DNA of 64,000 bases from an uncultured Porphyromonadaceae bacterium (GCA_905198125.1 CAJKBH010000014.1:7266-71265); one strand, 5' to 3'; shown: positions 43,250-52,015, counted from the stretch's first letter. The notes: generated from the letters alone by a model not told the origin. Translations and numbers: made by a program.

Positions 43250-43316
43250 GCCCTTGATGTGTGTCTGTGTTTTTCAATATTTTCACAATATTAACAAAAT
43301 ACAGAAACATTTTGGT

Positions 43317-44294
43317 TCACACCAAGGGAGCGATTTTTCTGAGTATACCGGGACCGAGCAGGGATATACCGGCTCCGATGCGGTTCTTTATTCGGGATTG
43401 GAAATTGAAGATTGAATTGCTGCGGAGACGTCTGATCTGGGCATAACAACCGGCCTGAATATCACGCGCTTGCTGTCGCGTGATATCTCCGCGACGGGCG
43501 GCAAGTTCGGAAAGCATGAATATATTGAAGTTGGCGCTCATTCGCCGGTCGCGCATGGCGCGCAGTATTTCGGGGCTGCGGCTTTGGCCCCAGGTCTCGA
43601 GCTGTTCAGTCACGGTCAGCACGTCCAGACGCTGAAGCGTGAAGCGATGCATATAGCTGTCGGGATTCTGACGGTAGCCATACAGCGGAGCATCGACACA
43701 TACTATCCTGTCGGCCGATTCCATCAGCCTGCAGGCTATCTCCAGGTCCTCGTACCAGCCGGGATAGAACCGTTTATTGTCCCATAATCGCCGATTATAC
43801 AGTTTTCCGCAAGCCGAAACATTCAGGCCCGAGGTTTGGTAATAGGCTTCTAAGATTGCGTTCTGAGCAGCAAGAATTCTTTCTTCTTTATCGTTATATG
43901 ATGATACGAGCCATTGTGATTCTTGCCTTGATGAAGTGAATTTGTATATGCCACAACTTACCATGTCGGCATCATGCCGCACTGCCAATCGATGCAACAG
44001 GCAAATCATGTCAGGATGCAATACATCGTCCGCATCCAGAAATGTAATCCATTCCCCATGACACACATCCAAACCGTAATTGCGGGCTGACGAAAGGCCG
44101 CCGTTCTCTTTGTGCTCTACCCGGATACGCGGGTCGGAAGCGGCATACCCGTCACACAGACCGGGAGTGGCGTCGGTGCTGCCATCGTCCACCAACATCA
44201 GCTCCCAGTCCTGTTCGGTCTGTGCCAGCACGCTCCGCACGGCAGCCGGAAGCCACCGCTCGGCGTTATAGGCCGGCACTATTATGCTGACCAT
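43317..44294 (-). CDS. GT-A glycosyltransferase family 2
   Basis: A 325-residue family 2 glycosyltransferase. MVSIIVPAYNAERWL starts the nucleotide-binding fold, LVDDGSTDATP holds the first aspartates, and DADDVL near residue 92 is the DxD metal site. Acceptor and sugar are unknown; there are no polysaccharide genes around it. Lies 21 bp downstream of frr, same strand, so may share its transcript. Confidence 0.9.
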   Translation of the reverse strand: MVSIIVPAYNAERWLPAAVRSVLAQTEQDWELMLVDDGSTDATPGLCDGYAASDPRIRVEHKENGGLSSARNYGLDVCHGEWITFLDADDVLHPDMICLLHRLAVRHDADMVSCGIYKFTSSRQESQWLVSSYNDKEERILAAQNAILEAYYQTSGLNVSACGKLYNRRLWDNKRFYPGWYEDLEIACRLMESADRIVCVDAPLYGYRQNPDSYMHRFTLQRLDVLTVTEQLETWGQSRSPEILRAMRDRRMSANFNIFMLSELAARRGDITRQQARDIQAGCYAQIRRLRSNSIFNFQSRIKNRIGAGISLLGPGILRKIAPLV

Positions 44295-44315
44295 ATTGTC
44301 TGTACGGTCAGGGTA

Positions 44316-44876
44316 TTATACGGTCAGGATCTCCTTCTCCTTCTCGGCGAAGATGGCGTCGATCTTCTTCACATACTTGTCGTGAAGCTTCTGCACGTCG
44401 GCCTCGGCATCTTTCTCGGCATCCTCGCTCAAGCCGTTCTTGATTTCCTTCTTCAGCCCCTCGATAGCCTCGCGACGGGCGTTGCGCACCGACACCTTGG
44501 CGTTCTCGGCCTCGGTCTTGGACTGCTTAACCAGCTGCTTGCGGCGCTCCTCGGTCAACGGGGGGATGCCTAAGCGGATCACCTCGCCGTTGTTCTCGGG
44601 CGTGATGCCGAGTTCGGAATTGATGATGGCCTTCTCAATCTCCTTGAACATAGCCTTCTCCCACGGGGTGATGGCGATGGTGCGCGCATCGGGCACACTG
44701 ACGTTGGCCACGTTGGAGATAGGCGCTTTCGTGCCGTAATAGTCCACCTTGATGCCGTCCAGCAGCTTGGTCGACGCCTTGCCGGCGCGGATGTGCTGCA
44801 GAGTTTCGTCCAGATAGTCCACTGCCATCTCCATCGAGTCCTCCGCGTCCTGCAGATATTCCTTTACCTCTTTCAT
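44316..44876 (-). CDS. frr: Ribosome recycling factor
   Basis: A 186-residue three-helix-bundle plus beta domain protein that splits post-termination ribosomes with EF-G. Characteristic blocks: HIRAGKASTKLLDGIKVDYYG, DARTIAITPWEKAM and IRLGIPPLTEERRKQLVK. Directly follows pyrH (27 bp), a common bacterial pairing. Confidence 0.97.
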   Translation of the reverse strand: MKEVKEYLQDAEDSMEMAVDYLDETLQHIRAGKASTKLLDGIKVDYYGTKAPISNVANVSVPDARTIAITPWEKAMFKEIEKAIINSELGITPENNGEVIRLGIPPLTEERRKQLVKQSKTEAENAKVSVRNARREAIEGLKKEIKNGLSEDAEKDAEADVQKLHDKYVKKIDAIFAEKEKEILTV

Positions 44877-44903
44877 TGTATTTCGGTTTTATTATTATCT
44901 TGA

Positions 44904-45611
44904 TTATTTGTGCAGCACGGTGCCGATGGGGTCGCCTGCCAGGATACGTCCCAGGTTGCCTTCGGTGTCCATGTCGAACACCGCCACCGGCATGTCGTTC
45001 TCCTTGCACATCACCGTAGCCGTCAGGTCCATCACCTTCAGGTTCTTTTCCAACATCTCGTCGTAGGTGATCTCGTCATATTTCTTAGCTGTCGGATCCT
45101 TCTCCGGGTCGGCGGTATAGACTCCGTCCACACGGGTGCCTTTCAACATCACATCGGCCTCTATCTCGATGGCGCGCAGTGATGCGCCGGTGTCGGTGGT
45201 GAAGTAGGGGTTGCCGGTACCGCCGGCAATGATGGCGACAGTGCCCGTCTCCATAGCCTTGATTGCCGCCCATTTGGAGTAAGCCAGGCCGATCGGCTCC
45301 ATACGTATGGCCGTGAACACCTGTGACGGCTGACCGATAGCCTCTAACGCCGAACTTAGCGCTAAGGAATTGATCACGGTGGCCAGCATACCCATCTGAT
45401 CGCCCTTGACGCGGTCAAAACCCTTGGAGGCGCCCTTCAGGCCGCGGAAGATGTTGCCCCCGCCGATCACTATACCTATCTGCACCCCTTTGGACGCAGC
45501 CGACGCAATCTGCTTTGCGTATGAGTTCAACCGGTCGGTATCGATGCCCCGGCCTTCGCCGGCACCCAGGCTCTCGCCCGACAGTTTCAATAATATCCTG
45601 TTGTATTTCAT
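44904..45611 (-). CDS. pyrH: Uridylate kinase
   Basis: A 235-residue amino-acid-kinase-fold UMP kinase supplying UDP. Blocks LKLSGESLGAG, VIGGGNIFRG and GGTGNPYFTTDTGASLRA mark phosphate and UMP binding. First gene of the pyrH-frr(-glycosyltransferase) unit. A TAATTTTG -7 box lies at 45631-45638 on the reverse strand without a clear -33. Confidence 0.97.
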   Translation of the reverse strand: MKYNRILLKLSGESLGAGEGRGIDTDRLNSYAKQIASAASKGVQIGIVIGGGNIFRGLKGASKGFDRVKGDQMGMLATVINSLALSSALEAIGQPSQVFTAIRMEPIGLAYSKWAAIKAMETGTVAIIAGGTGNPYFTTDTGASLRAIEIEADVMLKGTRVDGVYTADPEKDPTAKKYDEITYDEMLEKNLKVMDLTATVMCKENDMPVAVFDMDTEGNLGRILAGDPIGTVLHK

Positions 45612-45752
45612 CTCATCATTTGTTTAATGCCAAAATTAAGAAAAATATCTCATACTGCGAAGAATTCTGTGGGGAGAATGCAAAATTTTCATATAATTCA
45701 ACTTCTGCCAGCTCCGGTTACAATTGAAAAATCAAGATCATACCAACTCCGA

Positions 45753-45796
45753 CTTACAGAGTCTTAAACCCACGCTTACAAAGCCTTAAACCCGCA
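45753..45796. repeat. 22-bp tandem repeat, two copies
   Basis: CTTACAGAGTCTTAAACCC plus three bases (45753-45774) is followed directly by CTTACAAAGCCTTAAACCC plus three (45775-45796). Confidence 0.8.
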
Positions 45797-45829
45797 TGAT
45801 GCTTCGGAGAGCCTGCGCCTCTATTAATT

Positions 45830-45855
45830 GGCGACGTGGACGTCGCCATTCCAGT
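45830..45855. repeat. REP-like palindrome with conserved tail
   Basis: GGCGACGTGGACGTCGCC (45830-45847) is an 8-bp-arm palindrome followed by ATTCCAGT. It lies just after the stop of the flippase-like gene. Relatives occur at 55583-55688. Confidence 0.8.
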
Positions 45856-45860
45856 CGCCG

Positions 45861-46961
45861 CTACTGTTCTACTGTTCTACTGTCAGCAATTTTGGAGGGG
45901 CGGGCGTTGTGTCGGTCGTCCCAGACTACGTAGGCGGCGGAGAACAGGCCGAGCACGACGAGCCAGGCGGCCTGCATGCTCCACATCACCAGCGAGAAAG
46001 CGGTGCCCTGCGTGTCGCTGATGCCGTAAAGCGTCAGGGCGTACATCACGGCTACGTTCCATGGGCCGAGACCGCCGTTGGAGGGTACGGCCATCGAGAA
46101 ACTGCCGAACACAAACACCACCAGGCCCGGTATCAGTCCCAGGCAGGTGCCAGGCTCGGAAACAAGCGCGCGCGTGAACGGGAAGGCAAAGAACGTGACG
46201 TAGGTCTCAAGAAAATAGCAGGTCCATATCCCGATGGTCAGAAATGCGTATGCCCACTTCCCCCTCATGGTGAACAGCACCTTGAAACCGTCCCACATCC
46301 TGGCCATGCTGCTGTCGATGTCGGACACTACCTTGAATCTGCGGCAGAAGCGTAGCACGGCCCATATCGCGCCGACTATGGCGGCGATGACGCACCACAT
46401 TCCGGGATCGTGCAGCATGTCGCTGATGTCACGGCCTATGGCGTAATGCACCAGAAATGAATCCATGGCGCCTTTGGCCACAACGAGGGCAAGAAGGAAC
46501 AATGCCAGCACCACGACTAAATCCGAACCCCGGTCGCCGATATCCGTTCCGACTACAGTAGAAAGCGGTACACGTTCGCGTTTGCTGACGTACACGCATC
46601 TCCAGGCCTCGCCCAAGCGGGGAAACACCAGGTTCAAGGCGTATGCGCCGAAGATGGATACGGATTCCCTGACTACGGGCATACGCGGTACGCCGGCCCC
46701 GCGCAGCTGGATGCCCCAGCGGATGCCGCGGATTATATGCGACAACGTGGTGATGGCCATCATCAGCACCAGATACCAGACGTTGCATTCGGTGCGCACC
46801 ACGTGCATCACGTCGCGAAAATTCACCTTATGGAACAGCCACACCACAAGCACGACGGAGATGGCCACCGGAAACAGATACTCTATTCCCCTGACGGCAT
46901 ATTTCCTGACGCTCGCCCACCGCGACGTTGATTTTGTCCCTGATGCTGTTGTGCTTCCCAT
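45861..46961 (-). CDS. Lysylphosphatidylglycerol-synthase-type flippase domain membrane protein
   Basis: A 366-residue polytopic protein with about eight membrane segments matching the transmembrane domain of LPG synthase (UPF0104/AglD-like): N-terminal SHIIRGIRWGIQLRG, then FGAYALNLVFPRLGEAWRC and a late FGSFSMAVPSNGGLGPWN block. It lacks the catalytic aminoacyl-transfer domain, so it may move a lipid-linked substrate rather than aminoacylate lipids. An Arg/Ser-rich cytoplasmic start precedes the first segment. Confidence 0.85.
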   Translation of the reverse strand: MGSTTASGTKSTSRWASVRKYAVRGIEYLFPVAISVVLVVWLFHKVNFRDVMHVVRTECNVWYLVLMMAITTLSHIIRGIRWGIQLRGAGVPRMPVVRESVSIFGAYALNLVFPRLGEAWRCVYVSKRERVPLSTVVGTDIGDRGSDLVVVLALFLLALVVAKGAMDSFLVHYAIGRDISDMLHDPGMWCVIAAIVGAIWAVLRFCRRFKVVSDIDSSMARMWDGFKVLFTMRGKWAYAFLTIGIWTCYFLETYVTFFAFPFTRALVSEPGTCLGLIPGLVVFVFGSFSMAVPSNGGLGPWNVAVMYALTLYGISDTQGTAFSLVMWSMQAAWLVVLGLFSAAYVVWDDRHNARPSKIADSRTVEQ

Positions 46962-47014
46962 AACCTTGACTTTACCGTTAAAAACGTCTGTGCCATAGGT
47001 TTGGTTGCAGCGTC

Positions 47015-47800
47015 TTATCGGTTATAGATTTTGCGGAGCCTGGATTCGCAGAGGCCGATGCGGAGGCTGTTCAGAATGGATTCATGGATGAATATGGAGG
47101 ATGTGGGGCAATGGTCGGCGCAAATGCGGCACAGGATACAGTCGCGGTCGTTGCCGGGCAACACATGGCTGTCCTTACGCTCGAAGACGTGCATCGGACA
47201 AGCTGCAATGCATCTGCCGCAGCCGACGCATGTGGATGTGTCAAGAAACACTACTTTGTCGCCGGCTACGACGTCCGAACCTTTGCGGCGAGCCGGGACG
47301 CCTTCTATGTTGTCTTTAACCGGCTCGTGATATATATCGGCCAAAGGATGGAGTTTCCAACGCAGTCTTTCGGCAAACAGTCCGGCCCTGAATACATCGC
47401 GCCCGTCGGGACGCGCCTTGTTGTAGCCGTCCATCAGCACCCAGGGACCCGTGCGGTCATAGCCCCGGCAGGAAAACTCGCCTACAATGATACCGCCTCT
47501 GCCTTTGATTATTTTTCTGAGTGCTTTGTGGTAACCTCCCAAATATGGGCGGCAGCGGGTGGAAAATATGAAGACATTCTTATTCTTGAGATTCTGCTGT
47601 TCGGCAAACCTTTGCAGATGTATGTCATGCGCCGCGAAATGGATGGCCGATCCGAAACCGATCAGGTCGTATTCCGATAAATCCACACTCGGATTGGAGT
47701 CGATCGACATCAATTCGGCACCAAGCACCTCCGCCATCTTCTGCGCGATTTTCAGCGTATTCCCTTTATACGCCGACCGATAGAATATGATAGTCTTCAT
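47015..47800 (-). CDS. EFR1-type flavodoxin plus 2[4Fe-4S] ferredoxin
   Basis: A 261-residue redox protein. Residues 1-150 are flavodoxin-like (IIFYRSAYKGNTLKIAQKM is the FMN phosphate loop region); the C-terminal part holds two clusters, CVGCGRCIAACP and CILCRICADHCP. These proteins occur widely in anaerobic gut bacteria; the electron partners are not known. It precedes the acidic protein gene's downstream end by 18 bp on the same strand. Confidence 0.85.
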   Translation of the reverse strand: MKTIIFYRSAYKGNTLKIAQKMAEVLGAELMSIDSNPSVDLSEYDLIGFGSAIHFAAHDIHLQRFAEQQNLKNKNVFIFSTRCRPYLGGYHKALRKIIKGRGGIIVGEFSCRGYDRTGPWVLMDGYNKARPDGRDVFRAGLFAERLRWKLHPLADIYHEPVKDNIEGVPARRKGSDVVAGDKVVFLDTSTCVGCGRCIAACPMHVFERKDSHVLPGNDRDCILCRICADHCPTSSIFIHESILNSLRIGLCESRLRKIYNR

Positions 47801-47818
47801 TATAATTATTTATGACAG

Positions 47819-48262
47819 TTACCAGTCGTCCTTGTCGTTATCGTCGTCCCAGTCATCGTCGTCATCGCTGTCCCAGCTGAAGTCATCGTCATCTACCTCC
47901 CAGTCCAGGCCGTCATCGGTTTCATCGTTGCAAAGAAGGGCGTCGGTCTCCAGGTCCTCCAGTTCATTGCGGATCTCTTCCAGCTGGTCAAGCCAGTCTT
48001 CTATGTAGACGGCATCGGCGGAGCAGTCGCGCTTCAGATACTTTTTAAGCTCGCGCAGTCGTCCGGAAACATACAGGTATGCGCCGTCAAAATCATCCGG
48101 ATCAAGCTCCGTCAGGAACGATGTGTTCGCTTCGACATCGTCAATCTGTTTCACCAGCTCCTCCAGCTTCTCATAGTATTCGTCGCTGCGTTTCTCATAG
48201 TCCGTGCGTGCGTCCGTCCAGGGGAGCCCCGTCTTTCCACGTCTTTTTGAATCGAAATACAT
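47819..48262 (-). CDS. Acidic protein of unknown function
   Basis: A 147-residue cytoplasmic-looking protein: basic N-terminus (DSKRRGKTGLPW), a helical middle (YYEKLEELVKQIDDVEA) likely coiled, and a C-terminal tail made almost wholly of Asp and Trp (ending DNDKDDW). No family recognised. It lies 18 bp upstream of the EFR1 gene and has a TAACTTTG -7 box 49 bp before its start. The tail could mimic nucleic acid or bind a basic partner, but this is speculation. Confidence 0.6.
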   Translation of the reverse strand: MYFDSKRRGKTGLPWTDARTDYEKRSDEYYEKLEELVKQIDDVEANTSFLTELDPDDFDGAYLYVSGRLRELKKYLKRDCSADAVYIEDWLDQLEEIRNELEDLETDALLCNDETDDGLDWEVDDDDFSWDSDDDDDWDDDNDKDDW

Positions 48263-48311
48263 ACTTTTAAAATTAAGGTCAAAAATTCAGTAACGTTTAG
48301 TGTCTGTGTCG

Positions 48312-48319
48312 CAAAGTTA
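48312..48319 (-). promoter_or_regulatory. -7 box of the acidic protein gene
   Basis: Reverse strand TAACTTTG; a TTG 18 bp upstream (48338-48340) may be the -33 element. The expected leader is about 45 nt. Confidence 0.55.
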
Positions 48320-48336
48320 GCAAATTCCGGCAATAG

Positions 48337-48909
48337 TCAATCGTCCGTCTTGAACCCGATACGCTTTCGTGGAGGTGCTTTCTTCCTGTCAGACTGTAAG
48401 TCGGCAAGAGCGGTGTTTATGGCGTCAAGCTGAATGCGGGTATCTTCGTTTATATCATTGTAATCGGCAAATATTTCCTCAAGATCCTGTTTCAATTCCT
48501 GGAAATTCTTTTCAAGGGTAGACAGGCGCAAGGCAACGGGATTGGCGGCTATCATCTGTCTGACCGTAACAAAGGCCCGCATTATTCCCCGGTTGATTTC
48601 TATTGCCGTTGCACTCCGTAAAACACTTGACAGCATGGCTACACCCAATTCCGTGAACGCGAAGGGGAGATAGCGCGTGCCACCATGACTTGAGATGCCA
48701 TTTTGGCATCTCAAGAATTCATCGGAGGTTAGTTCAAACATGAAATCATCGCCTTCGAATCTTTCCATGTTTCGTCTGACGGCTCTTTTAAGCTGTCCGG
48801 TCTCGACTCCATACATTGCCGCGAGATCGAAATCCAGCATCACTTTCTGTCCCCTTATCTCGTAAATTTTGGAGCGGATTATGTCTAAATCATTTTCCAT
48901 GTATGCCAT
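48337..48909 (-). CDS. ORF6N-domain DNA-binding protein
   Basis: A 190-residue protein with an N-terminal ORF6N domain (residues about 10-90): IYEIRGQKVMLDFDLAAMYG and the FAFTELGVAMLSSVL block, typical of phage-derived and accessory regulators related to KilA-N/Bro-N. The C-terminus has a coiled segment (LEKNFQELKQDLEEIF) and a basic end. A second ATG three codons in is possible. Its promoter region is almost the same as that of the next upstream gene, the AAA/PD-(D/E)XK protein. Confidence 0.85.
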   Translation of the reverse strand: MAYMENDLDIIRSKIYEIRGQKVMLDFDLAAMYGVETGQLKRAVRRNMERFEGDDFMFELTSDEFLRCQNGISSHGGTRYLPFAFTELGVAMLSSVLRSATAIEINRGIMRAFVTVRQMIAANPVALRLSTLEKNFQELKQDLEEIFADYNDINEDTRIQLDAINTALADLQSDRKKAPPRKRIGFKTDD

Positions 48910-48911
48910 AT

Positions 48912-48963
48912 CAGGTCAGGTATTTTCCACAAAGATAACGCATTTGCCCCATTAATGCAAATG
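48912..48963 (-). promoter_or_regulatory. Shared promoter module, copy 1 (ORF6N gene)
   Basis: On the reverse strand, TTTG (48958-48961), 20 bp, TATCTTTG (48930-48937). The whole module from the -33 through the leader matches copy 2 with only a handful of differences and contains TGCATTAA and TGCGTTA words 17 bp apart. Confidence 0.8.
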
Positions 48964-49022
48964 GCGGACATGACGTGCAAGCCACAGGTTGTAAAAATTG
49001 TAATCCTGTTAAATTGGGCACT

Positions 49023-50582
49023 CTATTCAGCGGTTTTCCAGGCGGTGATGTTGCGGGTGCTGGTGCTGAAAGTGATGCCGAGGCTGATGACGGGGCGCGA
49101 GTCGCCGGCAAACTGACGGGCGTAATCTTTCTTACAGATCTGGTCTAAAGCCTCCCGGGGCGTTCCGTCACGCTTCAACTCGATGATGTAGATGTAATTG
49201 CGCATGCTCAGCAGCAGGTCGATGCGGCCGTCTGACGTGTGCCACTCCGGTCGGGCGTCGACACCTATCAGCATGAAGATGATGAACAGGTTGTTTTCGT
49301 AATGCAGTTCGGTGGCCTTGTCGGCGAATTCGTAAGGTATGCCGGCCATGAACGTGCGCAGGCGCTCCATCGCCTCGTCGATGCGTCCGGACTCAAGCAG
49401 TTTCCTGACTTCGTGCACATTTCTGGCAACCCGGTCGCCATCTTTGTCCACATAACAGTCAGACAGATTCTGGAACAGTCCCTTGCGTACCTCTAAGTTG
49501 GGGATGCCCAGATGGAAAAGGTCCGGCTTCTCGAAGCGCTTGATGGTCAGATAACCTGTCTGATAAAGCAGGGCTGTGGGTTTGGTATTCGAGATGTCGT
49601 TTGACGACAGGGTACGGACTTCGACGGTTTCGTCAAACATATCGGGCAGAAAGCTTCCGCTTTTCTGTATCTGGCGAATCAGGAATTCCGGCGTGCCGCT
49701 CTGGAACCAGTATGCGCCGATTTCACTGTCTTTCAACGCCCACAACAGGCTGAACGGGTTGTAAATGTCGGGACTTGTCTTTGCGAAATGATATCCGTCG
49801 TAGTTGGCCTTGAGCAGTGCGACGGCGCCGTCGTAGTCGGTGTCGTATTCCTGCGCGAGCCTTTCGATGCCCTGCCGGAAGTTATCGGTGATTTCCCGGT
49901 CGGTTATGCCGCATATCGCGGCGTATTCCCGGTTGAGGGAAATATCCTGAAGGTTGTTCAGGCCGGAGAAAATGGTCATCTTGCTGAAACGGCTTACGCC
50001 TGTCAGCATCGTGAAGCGGATGTACTGGTCCAGGTCCTTGATGTTGACGTATATTGATTTCAGCAGCAGGCGGTGCGCCTCGCTTCGTTCCGGATCGTGC
50101 ATCGTCTCGATCAGCGGATGGTCGTATTCGTCCACAAGAATCACCACCGGCTTGCCGGACGCGAGATATGCTGCCCGTATGATGTTTTCGAAACGTGAAG
50201 CAAGATTGGTAGACTTGATTTTTACATCATACTGATGTTCCCAGGTCAGAAACTGGTTATTGAGAATTTCCTCAAGACTCCCTTCGATACTTGAATTGTA
50301 TTTCGCAAGACTGAGGGTCAGGACGACATGAGGCTGCCATTCCGTTTCCAACTGTTCGATGGCAAGTCCCTTGAAAAGTTCCTTCTTTCCTTCGAAATAA
50401 GCCTGTATGGTGGAAAGCAGCAAGCTCTTGCCGAAGCGGCGGGGCCTTGACAGGAAAACACAATTGCTGGACTTGACAAGGTTATAGATAAGATCTGTCT
50501 TATCTATATAAATGTAAGAGTGTTTGCGTAGCTTCTCGAAACTTTGTACACCGATTGGGTATCGTATAATATTGTTTTCCAT
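49023..50582 (-). CDS. AAA-ATPase-like/PD-(D/E)XK nuclease-superfamily protein
   Basis: A 519-residue protein of the family with AAA-ATPase-like (PF09820) and PD-(D/E)XK (PF08011) domains, abundant and often multicopy in Bacteroidetes. RRFGKSLLLSTI gives a Walker-like P-loop near residue 47; VILVDEYDHPL is Walker B near residue 140; the C-terminus has DGRIDLLLSM and IIELKRDG, fitting the D...ExK nuclease core. The GTG frame start at 50603 overlaps the promoter -7 box, so the ATG at 50582 is chosen. Function unknown; accessory distribution suggests a role in mobile element or phage conflicts. Confidence 0.85.
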   Translation of the reverse strand: MENNIIRYPIGVQSFEKLRKHSYIYIDKTDLIYNLVKSSNCVFLSRPRRFGKSLLLSTIQAYFEGKKELFKGLAIEQLETEWQPHVVLTLSLAKYNSSIEGSLEEILNNQFLTWEHQYDVKIKSTNLASRFENIIRAAYLASGKPVVILVDEYDHPLIETMHDPERSEAHRLLLKSIYVNIKDLDQYIRFTMLTGVSRFSKMTIFSGLNNLQDISLNREYAAICGITDREITDNFRQGIERLAQEYDTDYDGAVALLKANYDGYHFAKTSPDIYNPFSLLWALKDSEIGAYWFQSGTPEFLIRQIQKSGSFLPDMFDETVEVRTLSSNDISNTKPTALLYQTGYLTIKRFEKPDLFHLGIPNLEVRKGLFQNLSDCYVDKDGDRVARNVHEVRKLLESGRIDEAMERLRTFMAGIPYEFADKATELHYENNLFIIFMLIGVDARPEWHTSDGRIDLLLSMRNYIYIIELKRDGTPREALDQICKKDYARQFAGDSRPVISLGITFSTSTRNITAWKTAE

Positions 50583-50589
50583 ATCAAGT

Positions 50590-50636
50590 CCGGTATTTTC
50601 CACAAAGTTAACGCATTTGCCCCGTTAATGCAAATC
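50590..50636 (-). promoter_or_regulatory. Shared promoter module, copy 2 (AAA/PD-(D/E)XK gene)
   Basis: Reverse strand TTTG (50631-50634), 20 bp, TAACTTTG (50603-50610), then a leader GTGGAAAATACCGGACTTGA before the ATG at 50582. Perfect -33/-7 consensus. Confidence 0.85.
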
Positions 50637-50733
50637 CCCGGGTATTTATCCGTAGGCACCGTTTCGTGTCAAGGCGTGTCAAGGTGAGGCTGAGGTATGC
50701 ATCCGGACAACAAAAAAGAGAGGCGAAAGGTCG

Positions 50734-51105
50734 GAGGGCACTGAAAAAGTCCCTTTATAGACTGCACCCATAATTCAATTAATTCAATCGGCACATATCA
50801 AGTTAAAAAAAGCTTTGATATGTGCCGATTTTTTCGTACCTTTATAGGTATAAATCGACATGATATGCTACCACTACAACGAACCATCCAGTTCAGTGAT
50901 TACAGTGATCTCTACGACTTGATTATCCCTCAGGACAATCTTCTACGCAGGATCAATGACCTCGTGGACTTCTCGTTCATACAGAAGGAACTCATGGACA
51001 AATACTGTCAGTACAACGGCCGGATGGCATAGATTCAAGAACGAAGTGCAAAAAACTTCAATCTGAATAGAGGGCACTGAAAAAGTATTGACTTTTCAGT
51101 GCCCT
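50734..51105 (+). mobile_element. 372-bp internally deleted IS1182-family-like remnant
   Basis: Terminal inverted repeats GAGGGCACTGAAAAAGT (50734-50750) and its near complement (51090-51105; one A fewer). A further TIR-like copy at 51070-51086 forms a hairpin with the right end. Inside is a terminator-like hairpin (50787-50801 with 50815-50829, then TTTTTT), typical of IS left ends, and the first 55 codons of an IS1182-type transposase. Too short to be autonomous. Confidence 0.82.
50865..51032 (+). pseudogene. IS1182-family transposase N-terminal fragment
   Basis: Fifty-five codons from ATG 50865: MLPLQRTIQFSDYSDLYDLI, then IPQDNLLRRINDLVDFSF and KYCQYNGRMA, which is the usual start of IS1182-type transposases. 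The frame ends at a TAG where the DDE domain should continue, so the remaining roughly 450 codons are deleted. Confidence 0.85.
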
Positions 51106-51148
51106 CGAAAGGTCGTCTCTCTTTTTTGTTGGTCATTCGGGATGGCGG

Positions 51149-51934
51149 TTACTTCGCGGGGCGGGGATAGTTGTCCTTCTCGCAACGTTTGGTCATCTTC
51201 TCGATACGCGCCTTGGTCTCGGGATGCGAGGAGAACATTTTGGTGATGTACGAACTCTTCTGATTGCCCTCCATGGCCTGCAGCGTTTCAAACGCCATCA
51301 CCATTCCCCAGGGGTTCTTGCCCTTGGACACCAGGAAGTCATATCCGCAGTCGTCGGCTTCGTTCTCCTGCTTCTGCGAATATTTGGCGTTGATCAGCGC
51401 TTGGGTCAGAGTTCCGAGCTGAGAGTCGGAAAGAGCCGCGGCCACGCCACCGGCCGATGATATGCCGTCCTTCAGCGCATCGGTAAGGAGCGAGGTCTTG
51501 AAGGCGTTCTTGGAGTGATGTTTCAGCACGTGGCCTATTTCGTGGCCGATGACACCGAGCAGCTCGTCGTCGGTCATCTTGTCCATCAATGCCGCGAACA
51601 CGCGTACGCTTCCGTCGGGACACGCGAATGCGTTTACGTCCACAACGTTGTAGACCTTGAAGTTCAACGGGATTCCGTCAGCCTCCGTGATGCCGGCGGT
51701 AAGTTTGCGCAGACGCACGGTGTAAGGGTCGTCCTCGGGCAGCACGGGGTTGTTCTTGTCCATCCAATCCACGGATTCCTTTACGTATGCGGCCATCTGG
51801 GCGTCTGTCAGGGTCAAGGCTTTCACGGCCTTCGCTCCACCGCTAATGGCCTTTTTCAGGTTGAACTGAGCGGATACCGGTGTGGCTCCAACCAGTACCA
51901 TCAGTAGCAAAAACAGTTTGAAATTCAGTTTCAT
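51149..51934 (-). CDS. M48-family zinc metalloprotease
   Basis: A 261-residue exported protease resembling Oma1/LoiP-type M48 peptidases. A signal peptide (about 22 residues, ending VSAQ) precedes the domain with the zinc motif HEIGH at 131-135 and the downstream glutamate ligand in ENEADDCGYDFL. It probably degrades misfolded envelope proteins in the periplasm. Its terminator was split by the IS remnant. Confidence 0.9.
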   Translation of the reverse strand: MKLNFKLFLLLMVLVGATPVSAQFNLKKAISGGAKAVKALTLTDAQMAAYVKESVDWMDKNNPVLPEDDPYTVRLRKLTAGITEADGIPLNFKVYNVVDVNAFACPDGSVRVFAALMDKMTDDELLGVIGHEIGHVLKHHSKNAFKTSLLTDALKDGISSAGGVAAALSDSQLGTLTQALINAKYSQKQENEADDCGYDFLVSKGKNPWGMVMAFETLQAMEGNQKSSYITKMFSSHPETKARIEKMTKRCEKDNYPRPAK

Positions 51935-51983
51935 AACTTATGTTAGTTATTGACGTTGATTATATCGAGTCCGATTTTTACTG

Positions 51984-52015
51984 CAAAATTAACGCATTTG
52001 TCCGGTTAATGCAAA
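51984..52015 (-). promoter_or_regulatory. Shared promoter module, copy 3 (M48 gene)
   Basis: Reverse strand TTTG (52012-52015), 20 bp, TAATTTTG (51984-51991). The -33 to -7 interval resembles copies 1 and 2 (GCATTAAC, then AAATGCGTTAA), but the leader diverges more. Confidence 0.75.

Larger units (their letters stand above)
50724..51115. repeat. 10-bp target duplication flanking the IS remnant
   Basis: CGAAAGGTCG at 50724-50733 and at 51106-51115, directly abutting the two outer terminal repeats. Confidence 0.85.
50709..51130 (-). terminator. M48-gene terminator split by an insertion remnant
   Basis: AACAAAAAAGAGAG (50709-50722) and CTCTCTTTTTTGTT (51117-51130) are exact complements now 394 bp apart. 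Removing the intervening element and one target copy restores a compact palindromic terminator starting 18 bp after the M48 stop codon. Confidence 0.8.
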
